A stretch of 64,000 bases of DNA from Palaemon carinicauda. Lineage: Eukaryota; Arthropoda; Malacostraca; Decapoda; Palaemonidae. Positions 48,901-62,053 of this stretch are shown piece after piece. The stretch spans positions 5,061,234-5,125,233 of the forward strand of contig NC_090735.1 in assembly GCF_036898095.1 (NCBI RefSeq), given 5' to 3'. The first letter of the stretch is position 1; each line of letters starts with the position of its first letter. The notes beneath the pieces were generated by a model. It was given only the letters and a program-made list of their open reading frames with translations. It made no database searches and was not told where the DNA came from. Made by a program: the position numbers and the translations under genes.

Positions 48901-51900
48901 TTAGCCTTCTTGGAGCGTTGTAAACGTTATAGAGGCTGTCTCATCAAAGATCTGTCAGTGATTTTAGCCTTCTTGGAGCGTTGTAAACGTTATAGAGGCT
49001 GTCTCACAAAGATCTGTCAGGATTTTAGCCTTCTTGGAGCGTTGTAAACGTTATAGAGGCTGTCTGACAAAGATCTGTCAGGATTTTAGCCTTCTTGGAG
49101 CGTTGTAAACGTTATAGAGGCTGTCTCATCAAAGATCTGTCAGTGATTTTAGCCTTCTTGGAGCGTTGTAAACGTTATAGAGGCTGTCTCATCAAAGATC
49201 TGTCAGTGATTTTAGCCTTCTTGGAGCGTTGTAAACGTTATAGAGGCTGTCTCATCAAAGATCTGTCAGTGATTTTAGCCTTCTTGGAGCGTTGTAAACG
49301 TTATAGAGGCTGTCTCATCAAAGATCTGTCAGTGATTTTAGCCTTCTTGGAGCGTTGTAAACGTTATAGAGGCTGTCTCATCAAAGATCTGTCAGTGATT
49401 TTAGCCTTCTTGGAGCGTTGTAAACGTTATAGAGGCTGTCTCATCAAAGATCTGTCAGTGATTTTAGCCTTCTTGGAGCGTTGTAAACGTTATAGAGGCT
49501 GTCTCATCAAAGATCTGTCAGCGATTTTAGCCTTCTTGGAGCGTTGTAAACGTTATAGAGGCTGTCTCATCAAAGATCTGTCAGTGATTTTAGCCTTCTT
49601 GGAGCGTTGTAAACGTTATAGAGGCTGTCTCATCAAAGATCTGTCAGTGATTTTAGCCTTCTTGGAGCGTTGTAAACGTTATAGAGGCTGTCTCATCAAA
49701 GATCTGTCAGTGATTTTAGCCTTCTTGGAGCGTTGTAAACGTTATAGAGGCTGTCTCATCAAAGATCTGTCAGTGATTTTAGCCTTCTTGGAGCGTTGTA
49801 AACGTTATAGAGGCTGTCTCAGCAAAGATCTGTCAGGTATTTTAGCCTTTCTTGGAGCGTTGTAAACGTTATAGAGGCTGTCTGACTAAAGATCTGTAGC
49901 GATTTTAGCCTTCTTGGAGCGTTGTAAACGTTATAGAGGCTGTCTCATCAAAGATCTGTCAGTGATTTTAGCCTTCTTGGAGCGTTGTAAACGTTATAGA
50001 GGCTGTCTCATCAAAGATCTGTCAGTATTTTAGCCTTCTTTGGAGCGTTGTAAACGTTATAGAGGCTGTCTCAGCAAAGATCTGTCAGGTATTTTAGCCT
50101 TCTTGGAGCGTTGTAAACGTTATAGAGGCTGTCTGACAAAGATCTGTCAGCGATTTTAGCCTTCTTGGAGCGTTGTAAACGTTATAGAGGCTGTCTCACA
50201 AAGATCTGTCAGTGATTTTAGCCTTCTTGGAGCGTTGTAAACGTTATAGAGGCTGTCTCATAAAGATCTGTCAGGTATTTTAGCCTTCTTGGAGCGTTGT
50301 AAACGTTATAGAGGCTGTCTGACAAAGATCTGTCAGGATTTTAGCCTTCTTGAAGCGTTGTAAACGTTATAGAGGCTGTCTGACTAAAGATCTGTCAGCG
50401 ATTTTAGCCTTCTTGGAGCGTTGTAAACGTTATAGAGGCTGTCTCAGCAAAGATCTGTCAGTGATTTTAGCCTTCTTGGAGCGTTGTAAACGTTATAGAG
50501 GCTGTCTCAGCAAAGATCTGTCAGTATTTTAGCCTTCTTGGAGCGTTGTAAACGTTATAGAGGCTGTCTAAGCAAAGATCTGTCAGGATTTTAGCCTTCT
50601 TGAAGCGTTGTAAACGTTATAGAGGCTGTCTACAAAGATCTGTCAGCGATTTTAGCCTTCTTGAAGCGTTGTAAACGTTATAGAGGCTGTCTCAAGCAAA
50701 GATCTGACAGCATTTTAGCCTTCTTGAAGCGTTGTAAACGTTATAGAGGCTGTCTCAGCAAAGATCTGTCAGCGATTTTAGCCTTCTTGGAGCGTTGTAA
50801 ACGTTATAGAGGCTGTCTCAGCAAAGATCTGTCAGGATTTTAGCCTTCTTGGAGCGTTGTAAACGTTATAGAGGCTGTCTGACAAAGATCTGTCAGCGAT
50901 TTTAGCCTTCTTGGAGCGTTGTAAACGTTATAGAGGCTGTCTGACAAAGATCTGACAGCGATTTTAGCCTTCTTGGAGCGTTGTAAACGTTATAGAGGCT
51001 GTCTCAGCAAAGATCTGTCAGTGATTTTAGCCTTCTTGGAGCGTTGTAAACGTTATAGAGGCTGTCTCAGCAAAGATCTGTCAGTGATTTTAGCCTTCTT
51101 GGAGCGTTGTAAACGTTATAGAGGCTGTCTCATCAAAGATCTGTCAGTGATTTTAGCCTTCTTGGAGCGTTGTAAACGTTATAGAGGCTGTCTCATCAAA
51201 GATCTGTCAGTGATTTTAGCCTTCTTGGAGCGTTGTAAACGTTATAGAGGCTGTCTCATCAAAGATCTGTCAGTGATTTTAGCCTTCTTGGAGCGTTGTA
51301 AACGTTATAGAGGCTGTCTCATCAAAGATCTGTCAGTGATTTTAGCCTTCTTGGAGCGTTGTAAACGTTATAGAGGCTGTCTCACAAAGATCTGTCAGCG
51401 ATTTTAGCCTTCTTGGAGCGTTGTAAACGTTATAGAGGCTGTCTCATCAAAGATCTGTCAGTGATTTTAGCCTTCTTGGAGCGTTGTAAACGTTATAGAG
51501 GCTGTCTCATCAAAGATCTGTCAGTGATTTTAGCCTTCTTGGAGCGTTGTAAACGTTATAGAGGCTGTCTCATCAAAGATCTGTCAGTGATTTTAGCCTT
51601 CTTGGAGCGTTGTAAACGTTATAGAGGCTGTCTGACTCAAAGATCTGTCAGGATTTTAGCCTTCTTGGAGCGTTGTAAACGTTATAGAGGCTGTCTCAGC
51701 AAAGATCTGTCAGGATTTTAGCCTTCTTGGAGCGTTGTAAACGTTATAGAGGCTGTCTGACTAAAGATCTGTCAGCGATTTTAGCCTTCTTGGAGCATTG
51801 TAAACGTTATAGAGGCTGTCTCATCAAAGATCTGTCAGTGATTTTAGCCTTCTTGGAGCGTTGTAAACGTTATAGAGGCTGTCTGATCAAAGATCTGTCA

Positions 51901-54900
51901 GCGATTTTAGCCTTCTTGGAGCGTTGTAAACGTTATAGAGGCTGTCTCAGCAAAGATCTGTCAGGTATTTTAGCCTTTTGGAGCGTTGTAAACGTTATAG
52001 AGGCTGTCTGACTAAAGATCTGATAGCGATTTTAGCCTTCTTGGAGCGTTGTAAACGTTATAGAGGCTGTCTCATCAAAGATCTGTCAGTGATTTTAGCC
52101 TTCTTGGAGCGTTGTAAACGTTATAGAGGCTGTCTCATCAAAGATCTGTCAGTATTTTAGCCTTCTTGGAGCGTTGTAAACGTTATAGAGGCTGTCTCAT
52201 CAAAGATCTGTCAGGTATTTTAGCCTTCTTGGAGCGTTGTAAACGTTATAGAGGCTGTCTGACTAAAGATCTGACAGCGATTTTAGCCTTCTTGGAGCGT
52301 TGTAAACGTTATAGAGGCTGTCTCATCAAAGATCTGTCAGTGATTTTAGCCTTCTTGGAGCGTTGTAAACGTTATAGAGGCTGTCTCATCAAAGATCTGT
52401 CAGTGATTTTAGCCTTCTTGGAGCGTTGTAAACGTTATAGAGGCTGTCTCATCAAAGATCTGTCAGTGATTTTAGCCTTCTTGGAGCGTTGTAAACGTTA
52501 TAGAGGCTGTCTCATCAAAGATCTGTCAGTGATTTTAGCCTTCTTGGAGCGTTGTAAACGTTATAGAGGCTGTCTCATCAAAGATCTGTCAGGATTTTAG
52601 CCTTCTTGGAGCGTTGTAAACGTTATAGAGGCTGTCTGCAAAGATCTGTCAGGATTTTAGCCTTCTTGGAGCGTTGTAAACGTTATAGAGGCTGTCTCAT
52701 CAAAGATCTGTCAGGATTTTAGCCTTCTTGGAGCGTTGTAAACGTTATAGAGGCTGTCTCATCAAAGATCTGTCAGTGATTTTAGCCTTCTTGGAGCGTT
52801 GTAAACGTTATAGAGGCTGTCTGACAAAGATCTGTCAGGATTTTAGCCTTCTTGGAGCGTTTTAAACGTTATAGAGGCTGTCTGACAAAGATCTGTCAGC
52901 GATTTTAGCCTTCTTGGAGCGTTTAAACGTTATAGAGGCTGTCTCACAAAGATCTGTCAGGATTTTAGCCTTCTTGGAGCGTTGTAAACGTTATAGAGGC
53001 TGTCTCATCAAAGATCTGTCAGTGATTTTAGCCTTCTTGGAGCGTTGTAAACGTTATAGAGGCTGTCTCATCAAAGATCTGTCAGTGATTTTAGCCTTCT
53101 TGGAGCGTTGTAAACGTTATAGAGGCTGTCTCATCAAAGATCTGTCAGTGATTTTAGCCTTCTTGGAGCGTTGTAAACGTTATAGAGGCTGTCTCACAAA
53201 GATCTGTCAGGATTTTAGCCTTCTTGGAGCGTTGTAAACGTTATAGAGGCTGTCTGACAAAGATCTGTCAGTGATTTTAGCCTTCTTGGAGCGTTGTAAA
53301 CGTTATAGAGGCTGTCTCATCAAAGATCTGTCAGTGATTTTAGCCTTCTTGGAGCGTTGTAAACGTTATAGAGGCTGTCTCATCAAAGATCTGTCAGTGA
53401 TTTTAGCCTTCTTGGAGCGTTGTAAACGTTATAGAGGCTGTCTCATCAAAGATCTGTCAGGATTTTAGCCTTCTTGGAGCATTGTAAACGTTATAGAGGC
53501 TGTCTCATCAAAGATCTGTCAGTGATTTTAGCCTTCTTGGAGCGTTGTAAACGTTATAGAGGCTGTCTCATCAAAGATCTGTCAGTGATTTTAGCCTTCT
53601 TGGAGCGTTGTAAACGTTATAGAGGCTGTCTAAGCAAAGATCTGTCAGTGATTTTAGCCTTCTTGGAGCATTGTAAACGTTATAGAGGCTGTCTCATCAA
53701 AGATCTGTCAGTGATTTTAGCCTTCTTGGAGCGTTGTAAACGTTATAGAGGCTGTCTCATCAAAGATCTGTCAGTGATTTTAGCCTTTTGGAGCGTTGTA
53801 AACGTTATAGAGGCTGTCTCAGCAAAGATCTGTCAGGATTTTAGCCTTTTGGAGCGTTGTAAACGTTATAGAGGCTGTCTGACAAAGATCTGTCAGCGAT
53901 TTTAGCCTTCTTGGAGCGTTGTAAACGTTATAGAGGCTGTCTCATCAAAGATCTGTCAGTGATTTTAGCCTTCTTGGAGCGTTGTAAACGTTATAGAGGC
54001 TGTCTCATCAAAGATCTGTCAGAGATTTTAGCCTTCTTGGAGCGTTGTAAACGTTATAGAGGCTGTCTGACAAAGATCTGTCAGGATTTTAGCCTTCTTG
54101 GAGCGTTTTAAACGTTATAGAGGCTGTCTCACAAAGATCTGTCAGGATTTTAGCCTTCTTGGAGCTTGTAAACGTTATAGAGGCTGTCTGACAAAGATCT
54201 GTCAGCGATTTTAGCCTTCTTGGAGCGTTGTAAACGTTATAGAGGCTGTCTCATCAAAGATCTGTCAGTGATTTTAGCCTTCTTGGAGCGTTGTAAACGT
54301 ATAGAGGCTGTCTCATCAAAGATCTGTCAGTGATTTTAGCCTTCTTGGAGCGTTGTAAACGTTATAGAGGCTGTCTCATCAAAGATCTGTCAGGTATTTT
54401 AGCCTTCTTGGAGCATTGTAAACGTTATAGAGGCTGTCTGACAAAGATCTGTCAGCGATTTTAGCCTTCTTGGAGCGTTGTAAACGTTATAGAGGCTGTC
54501 TCATCAAAGATCTGTCAGTGATTTTAGCCTTCTTGGAGCGTTGTAAACGTTATAGAGGCTGTCTCATCAAAGATCTGTCAGTGATTTTAGCCTTCTTGGA
54601 GCGTTGTAAACGTTATAGAGGCTGTCTCATCAAAGATCTGTCAGTGATTTTAGCCTTCTTGGAGCATTGTAAACGTTATAGAGGCTGTCTCATCAAAGAT
54701 CTGTCAGTGATTTTAGCCTTCTTGGAGTGTTGTAAACGTTATAGAGGCTGTCTCAGCAAAGATCTGTCAGGATTTTAGCCTTCTTGGAGCTTTAAACGTT
54801 ATAGAGGCTGTCTGACAAAGATCTGTCAGCGATTTTAGCCTTCTTGGAGCGTTGTAAACGTTATAGAGGCTGTCTCATCAAAGATCTGTCAGTGATTTTA

Positions 54901-57900
54901 GCCTTCTTGGAGCGTTGTAAACGTTATAGAGGCTGTCTCATCAAAGATCTGTCAGTGATTTTAGCCTTCTTGGAGCGTTGTAAACGTTATAGAGGCTGTC
55001 TCATCAAAGATCTGTCAGTGATTTTAGCCTTCTTGGAGCGTTGTAAACGTTATAGAGGCTGTCTGACAAAGATCTGACAGCGATTTTAGCCTTCTTGGAG
55101 CGTTGTAAACGTTATAGAGGCTGTCTCATCAAAGATCTGTCAGTGATTTTAGCCTTCTTGGAGCGTTGTAAACGTTATAGAGGCTGTCTCATCAAAGATC
55201 TGTCAGTGATTTTAGCCTTCTTGGAGCGTTGTAAACGTTATAGAGGCTGTCTCATCAAAGATCTGTCAGTGATTTTAGCCTTCTTGGAGCGTTGTAAACG
55301 TTATAGAGGCTGTCTCATCAAAGATCTGTCAGCGATTTTAGCCTTCTTGGAGCGTTGTAAACGTTATAGAGGCTGTCTCATCAAAGATCTGTCAGTGATT
55401 TTAGCCTTTCTTGGAGCGTTGTAAACGTTATAGAGGCTGTCTCATCAAAGATCTGTCAGTGATTTTAGCCTTCTTGGAGCGTTGTAAACGTTATAGAGGC
55501 TGTCTCAAGCAAAGATCTGTCAGTGATTTTAGCCTTCTTGGAGCGTTGTAAACGTTATAGAGGCTGTCTCAGCAAAGATCTGTCAGTGATTTTAGCCTTC
55601 TTGGAGCGTTGTAAACGTTATAGAGGCTGTCTCATCAAAGATCTGTCAGTGATTTTAGCCTTTTTGGAGCGTTGTAAACGTTATAGAGGCTGTCTCACAA
55701 AGATCTGTCAGGATTTTAGCCTTTTTGGAGCGTTGTAAACGTTATAGAGGCTGTCTGACAAAGATCTGTCAGGATTTTAGCCTTCTTGGAGCGTTGTAAA
55801 CGTTATAGAGGCTGTCTCATCAAAGATCTGTCAGTGATTTTAGCCTTCTTGGAGCGTTGTAAACGTTATAGAGGCTGTCTCATCAAAGATCTGTCAGAGA
55901 TTTTAGCCTTCTTGGAGCGTTGTAAACGTTATAGAGGCTGTCTGACAAAGATCTGTCAGCGATTTTAGCCTTCTTGGAGCGTTTTAAACGTTATAGAGGC
56001 TGTCTCACAAAGATCTGTCAGGATTTTAGCCTTCTTGGAGCGTTTAAACGTTATAGAGGCTGTCTGACAAAGATCTGTCAGTGATTTTAGCCTTCTTGGA
56101 GCGTTGTAAACGTTATAGAGGCTGTCTCATCAAAGATCTGTCAGTGATTTTAGCCTTCTTGGAGCGTTGTAAACGTATAGAGGCTGTCTCATCAAAGATC
56201 TGTCAGTGTTTTAGCCTTCTTGGAGCGTTGTAAACGGTATAGAGGCTGTCACATCAAAGATCTGTCAGGTATTTTAGCCTTCTTGGAGCATTGTAAACGT
56301 TATAGAGGCTGTCTGACTAAAGATCTGTCAGCGATTTTAGCCTTCTTGGAGCGTTGTAAACGTTATAGAGGCTGTCTCATCAAAGATCTGTCAGTGATTT
56401 TAGCCTTCTTGGAGCATTGTAAACGTTATAGAGGCTGTCTCAAGCAAAGATCTGTCAGTGATTTTAGCCTTCTTGGAGCGTTGTAAACGTTATAGAGGCT
56501 GTCTCAGCAAAGATCTGTCAGTGATTTTAGCCTTCTTGGAGCATTGTAAACGTTATAGAGGCTGTCTCATCAAAGATCTGTCAGTGATTTTAGCCTTCTT
56601 GGAAGTGTTGTAAACGTTATAGAGGCTGTCTCATCAAAGATCTGTCAGTATTTTAGCCTTCTTGGAGCTTTAAACGTTATAGAGGCTGTCTGACAAAGAT
56701 CTGTCAGCGATTTTAGCCTTCTTGGAGCATTGTAAACGTTATAGAGGCTGTCTCATCAAAGATCTGTCAGTGATTTTAGCCTTCTTGGAGCGTTGTAAAC
56801 GTTATAGAGGCTGTCTCATCAAAGATCTGTCAGTGATTTTAGCCTTCTTGGATCGTTGTAAACGTTATAGAGGCTGTCTCATCAAAGATCTGTCAGTGAT
56901 TTTAGCCTTCTTGAGCGTTGTAAACGTTATAGAGGCTGTCTGACAAAGATCTGACAGCGATTTTAGCCTTCTTGAGCGTTTGTAAACGTTATAGAGGCTG
57001 TCTCATCAAAGATCTGTCAGTGATTTTAGCCTTCTTGGAGCGTTGTAAACGTTATAGAGGCTGTCTCATCAAAGATCTGTCAGTGATTTTAGCCTTCTTG
57101 GAGCGTTGTAAACGTTATAGAGGCTGTCTCATCAAAGATCTGTCAGTGATTTTAGCCTTCTTGGAGCGTTGTAAACGTTATAGAGGCTGTCTCATCAAAG
57201 ATCTGTCAGCGATTTTAGCCTTCTTGGAGCGTTGTAAACGTTATAGAGGCTGTCTCATCAAAGATCTGTCAGTGATTTTAGCCTTTCTTGGAGCGTTGTA
57301 AACGTTATAGAGGCTGTCTCATCAAAGATCTGTCAGTGATTTTAGCCTTTTTGGAGCGTTGTAAACGTTATAGAGGCTGTCTCATCAAAGATCTGTCAGT
57401 GATATTTAGCCTTCTTGGAGCGTTGTAAACGTTATAGAGGCTGTCTCATCAAAGATCTGTCAGTGATTTTAGCCTTCTTGGAGCGTTGTAAACGTTATAG
57501 AGGCTGTCTCAGCAAAGATCTGTCAGGATTTTAGCCTTTCTTGGAGCGTTGTAAACGTTATAGAGGCTGTCTCACAAAGATCTGTCAGGATTTTAGCCTT
57601 CTTGGAGCGTTGTAAACGTTATAGAGGCTGTCTCATCAAAGATCTGTCAGGATTTTAGCCTTCTTGGAGCGTTGTAAACGTTATAGAGGCTGTCTCATCA
57701 AAGATCTGTCAGTGATTTTAGCCTTCTTGGAGCGTTGTAAACGTTATAGAGGCTGTCTCAGCAAAGATCTGTCAGGATTTTAGCCTTCTTGGAGCGTTGT
57801 AAACGTTATAGAGGCTGTCTCATCAAAGATCTGTCAGTGATTTTAGCCTTCTTGGAGCGTTGTAAACGTTATAGAGGCTGTCTGACAAAGATCTGTCAGC

Positions 57901-58150
57901 GATTTTAGCCTTCTTGGAGCGTTGTAAACGTTATAGAGGCTGTCTCAGCAAAGATCTGTCAGTGATTTTAGCCTTCTTGGAGCGTTGTAAACGTTATAGA
58001 GGCTGTCTCATCAAAGATCTGTCAGTGATTTTAGCCTTCTTGGAGCGTTGTAAACGTTATAGAGGCTGTCTCATAAAGATCTGTCAGTGATTTTAGCCTT
58101 CTTGGAGCGTTGTAAACGTTATAGAGGCTGTCTGACTAAAGATCTGTCAG
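36971..58150 (+). repeat. Satellite domain C: homogeneous, indel-rich region
   Basis: Monomers are almost all the ctcatcaaag or ctcagcaaag type with the consensus elsewhere, and the distinctive variants of domain B are nearly absent. Small indels appear every few monomers: ctcacaaag (39,271), caggatttt (37,401), gcgtttaaacg (39,688), cttgagcg (38,118), cctttcttgg (37,601), cttggaagcg (37,034). They fall on the columns where monomer types differ. I read this domain as a collapsed or blended consensus, so copy number and local order here should not be trusted. Confidence 0.8.
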
Positions 58151-61100
58151 AGCGATTTTAGCCTTCTTGAAGCGTTGTAAACGTTATAGAGGCTGTCTGA
58201 CTAAAGATCTGTCAGTGATTTTAGCCTTCTTGAAGCGTTGTAAACGTTATAGAGGCTGTCTCAGCAAAGATCTGACAGCGATTTTAGCCTTCTTGAAGCG
58301 TTGTAAACGTTATAGAGGCTGTCTCAGCAAAGATCTGTCAGTGATTTTAGCCTTCTTGAAGCGTTGTAAACGTTATAGAGGCTGTCTAAGCAAAGATCTG
58401 TCAGGTATTTTAGCCTTCTTGAAGCGTTGTAAACGTTATAGAGGCTGTCTAAGCAAAGATCTGACAGCGATTTTAGCCTTCTTGAGCGTTGTAAACGTTA
58501 TAGAGGCTGTCTAAGCAAAGATCTGACAGCATTTTAGCCTTCTTGAAGCGTTGTAAACGTTATAGAGGCTGTCTCAGCAAAGATCTGACAGCGATTTTAG
58601 CCTTCTTGAAGCGTTGTAAACGTTATAGAGGCTGTCTCAGCAAAGATCTGTCAGGATTTTAGCCTTCTTGGAGCGTTGTAAACGTTATAGAGGCTGTCTG
58701 ACAAAGATCTGACAGCGATTTTAGCCTTCTTGGAGCGTTGTAAACGTTATAGAGGCTGTCTGACTAAAGATCTGACAGTGATTTTAGCCTTCTTGAGCGT
58801 TGTAAACGTTATAGAGGCTGTTCTGACTAAAGATCTGACAGCGATTTTAGCCTTCTTGAGCGTTGTAAACGTTATAGAGGCTGTCTCATCAAAGATCTGT
58901 CAGTGATTTTAGCCTTCTTGGAGCGTTGTAAACGTTATAGAGGCTGTCTCAGGAAAGATCTGTCAGGTATTTTAGCCTTCTTGGAGCGTTGTAAACGTTA
59001 TAGAGGCTGTCTCAGCAAAGATCTGTCAGGTATTTTAGCCTTCTTGGAGCGTTGTAAACGTTATAGAGGCTGTCTCAGCAAAGATCTGTCAGGTATTTTA
59101 GCCTTCTTGGAGCGTTGTAAACGTTATAGAGGCCGTCTCAGCAAAGATCTGTCAGTGATTTTAGCCTTCTTGGAGCGTTGTAAACGTTATAGAGGCTGTC
59201 TCAGCAAAGATCTGTCAGGTATTTTAGCCTTCTTGGAGCGTTGTAAACGTTATAGAGGCTGTCTCAGCAAAGATCTGTCAGTATTTTAGCCTTCTTGGAG
59301 CGTTGTAAACGTTATAGAGGCTGTCTCAGCAAAGATCTGTCAGGTATTTTAGCCTTCTTGGAGCGTTGTAAACGTTATAGAGGCTGTCTCAGCAAAGATC
59401 TGTCAGGTATTTTAGCCTTCTTGGAGCGTTGTAAACGTTATAGAGGCTGTCTCAGCAAAGATCTGTCAGTGATTTTAGCCTTCTTGGAGCGTTGTAAACG
59501 TTATAGAGGCTGTCTCAGCAAAGATCTGTCAGTGATTTTAGCCTTCTTGGAGCGTTGTAAACGTTATAGAGGCCGTCTCAGTAAAGATCTGTCAGTGATT
59601 TTAGCCTTCTTGGAGCGTTGTAAACGTTATAGAGGCCGTCTCAGCAAAGATCTGTCAGTGATTTTAGCCTTCTTGGAGCGTTGTAAACGTTATAGAGGCC
59701 GTCTCAGCAAAGATCTGTCAGTGATTTTAGCCTTCTTGGAGCGTTGTAAACGTTATAGAGGCCGTCTCAGCAAAGATCTGTCAGTGATTTTAGCCTTCTT
59801 GGAGCGTTGTAAACGTTATAGAGGCTGTCTCAGCAAAGATCTGTCAGTGATTTTAGCCTTCTTGGAGTGTTGTAAACGTTATAGAGGCCGTCTCAGCAAA
59901 GATCTGTCAGTGATTTTAGCCTTCTTGGAGCGTTGTAAACGTTATAGAGGCCGTCTCAGCAAAGATCTGTCAGGATTTTAGCCTTCTTGGAGTGTTGTAA
60001 ACGTTATAGAGGCTGTCTCAGCAAAGATCTGTCAGTGATTTTAGCCTTCTTGGAGCGTTGTAAACGTTATAGAGGCTGTCTGACTAAAGATCTGACAGCG
60101 ATTTTAGCCTTCTTGAAGTGTTGTAAACGTTATAGAGGCTGTCTGACTAAAGATCTGACAGCATTTTAGCCTTCTTGAAGTGTTGTAAACGTTATAGAGG
60201 CCGTCTCAGCAAAGATCTGTCAGTGATTTTAGCCTTCTTGGAGCGTTGTAAACGTTATAGAGGCCGTCTCAGCAAAGATCTGTCAGTGATTTTAGCCTTC
60301 TTGGAGCGTTGTAAACGTTATAGAGGCTGTCTCAGCAAAGATCTGTCAGTGATTTTAGCCTTCTTGGAGCGTTGTAAACGTTATAGAGGCTGTCTGACAA
60401 AGATCTGACAGCGATTTTAGCCTTCTTGAAGTGTTGTAAACGTTATAGAGGCCGTCTCATCAAAGATCTGTCAGTGATTTTAGCCTTCTTGGAGCGTTGT
60501 AAACGTTATAGAGGCCGTCTCAGCAAAGATCTGTCAGTGATTTTAGCCTTCTTGGAGCGTTGTAAACGTTATAGAGGCCATCTCAGCAAAGATCTGTCAG
60601 TGATTTTAGCCTTCTTGGAGCGTTGTAAACGTTATAGAGGCCGTCTCATCAAAGATCTGTCAGTGATTTTAGCCTTCTTGGAGTGTTGTAAACGTTATAG
60701 AGGCCGTCTCAGCAAAGATCTGTCAGTGATTTTAGCCTTCTTGAGCGTTGTAAACGTTATAGAGGCCGTCTCAGCAAAGATCTGTCAGTGATTTTAGCCT
60801 TCTTGGAGCGTTGTAAACGTTATAGAGGCTGTCTGACTAAAGATCTGACAGTGATTTTAGCCTTCTTGAAGCGTTGTAAACGTTATAGAGGCTGTCTGAC
60901 TAAAGATCTGAAAGCGATTTTAGCCTTCTTGAAGTGTTGTAAACGTTATAGAGGCCGTCTCATCAAAGATCTGTCAGTGATTTTAGCGTTCTTGGAGCGT
61001 TGTAAACGTTATAGAGGCCGTCTCAGCAAAGATCTGTCAGTGATTTTAGCCTTCTTGGAGCGTTGTAAACGTTATAGAGGCTGTCTCAGCAAAGATCTGT

Positions 61101-62053
61101 CAGTGATTTTAGCCTTCTTGAAGTGTTGTAAACGTTATAGAGGCCGTCTCATCAAAGATCTGTCAGTGATTTAGCCTTCTTGAGCGTTGTAAACGTTATA
61201 GAGGCCGTCTCAGCAAAGATCTGTCAGTGATTTTAGCCTTCTTGGAGCGTTGTAAACGTTATAGAGGCTGTCTGACTAAAGATCTGACAGTGATTTTAGC
61301 CTTTTGAAGCGTTGTAAACGTTATAGAGGCTGTCTGACTAAAGATCTGACAGCGATTTTAGCCTTCTTGAAGTGTTGTAAACGTTATAGAGGCCGTCTCA
61401 TCAAAGATCTGTCAGTGATTTTAGCCTTCTTGGAGCGTTGTAAACGTTATAGAGGCTGTCTCAGCAAAGATCTGTCAGTGATTTTAGCCTTCTTGGAGCG
61501 TTGTAAACGTTATAGAGGCTGTCTCAGCAAAGATCTGTCAGTGATTTTAGCCCTCTTGGAGCGTTGTAAACGTTATAGAGGCCGTCTCAGTAAAGATCTG
61601 TCAGGTATTTTAGCCTTCTTGGAGCGTTGTAAACATTATAGAGGCCGTCTCAGCAAAGATCTGTCAGTGATTTTAGTCTTTTTGGAGCGTTGTAAACGTT
61701 ATAGAGGCCGTCTCAGCAAAGATCTGTCAGTGATTTTAGCCTTCTTGGAGTGTTGTAAACGTTATAGAGGCCGTTTCAGCAAAGATCTGTCAGTGATTTT
61801 AGCGTTCTTGGAGCGTTGTAAATGTTATAGAGGCTGTCTCAGCAAAGATCTGTCAGTGATTTTAGCCTTCTTGGAGCGTTGTAAACGTTATAGAGGCTGT
61901 CTGACTAAAGATCTGACAGCGATTTTATCCTTTTTGAAGCGTTGTAAACGTTATAGAGGCTGTCTGACTAAAGATCTGACAGCGATTTTAGCCTTCTTGA
62001 AGTGTTGTAAACGTTATAGAGTCTGTCTGAGCAAAGATCTGTCAGTGATTTTA
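58151..62053 (+). repeat. Satellite domain D: right-edge monomers
   Basis: Variant content shifts. cttgaagcg and ggagtgttg monomers, ggccgtctcag monomers and ctgactaaagatctgacag monomers become common. A few merge-type indels persist (cttgagcg near 58,485 and 61,180; gtgatttagcc near 61,169). The final monomers are more diverged (gagtctgtctgagc near 62,020), and the array stops at gtgattttat. Confidence 0.75.

Larger units (their letters stand above)
7843..62053 (+). repeat. 63-bp tandem satellite array, about 855 monomers
   Basis: A 63-bp monomer repeats without any other gene or spacer over about 54 kb. Landmarks in order are gtgattttagccttcttgga (monomer 1-20), gcgttgtaaacgttatagag (21-40), gctgtctcagcaaagatctg (41-60) and tca. 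The consensus is about 43% GC and carries two six-base palindromes, AACGTT (29-34) and AGATCT (54-59). Common variants are cagc/catc/gact before aaag, gtcag/gacag, gtgatt/gtattt/gcgatt, gag/aag, cgttgt/cattat and ggctg/ggccg. The first monomer, 7843-7915 plus 8172 on, is the most diverged. The last ends at gtgattttat near 62,053. A single frame is open (21 codons, VILAFLERCKRYRGCLSKDL plus S), but there is no in-frame ATG in the consensus and the array is best read as non-coding. Confidence 0.97.

Noticed and set aside
7843..62053. CRISPR-like array
   Set aside because: Units are contiguous 63-bp repeats with no unique spacers and no cas genes; the setting is eukaryotic.
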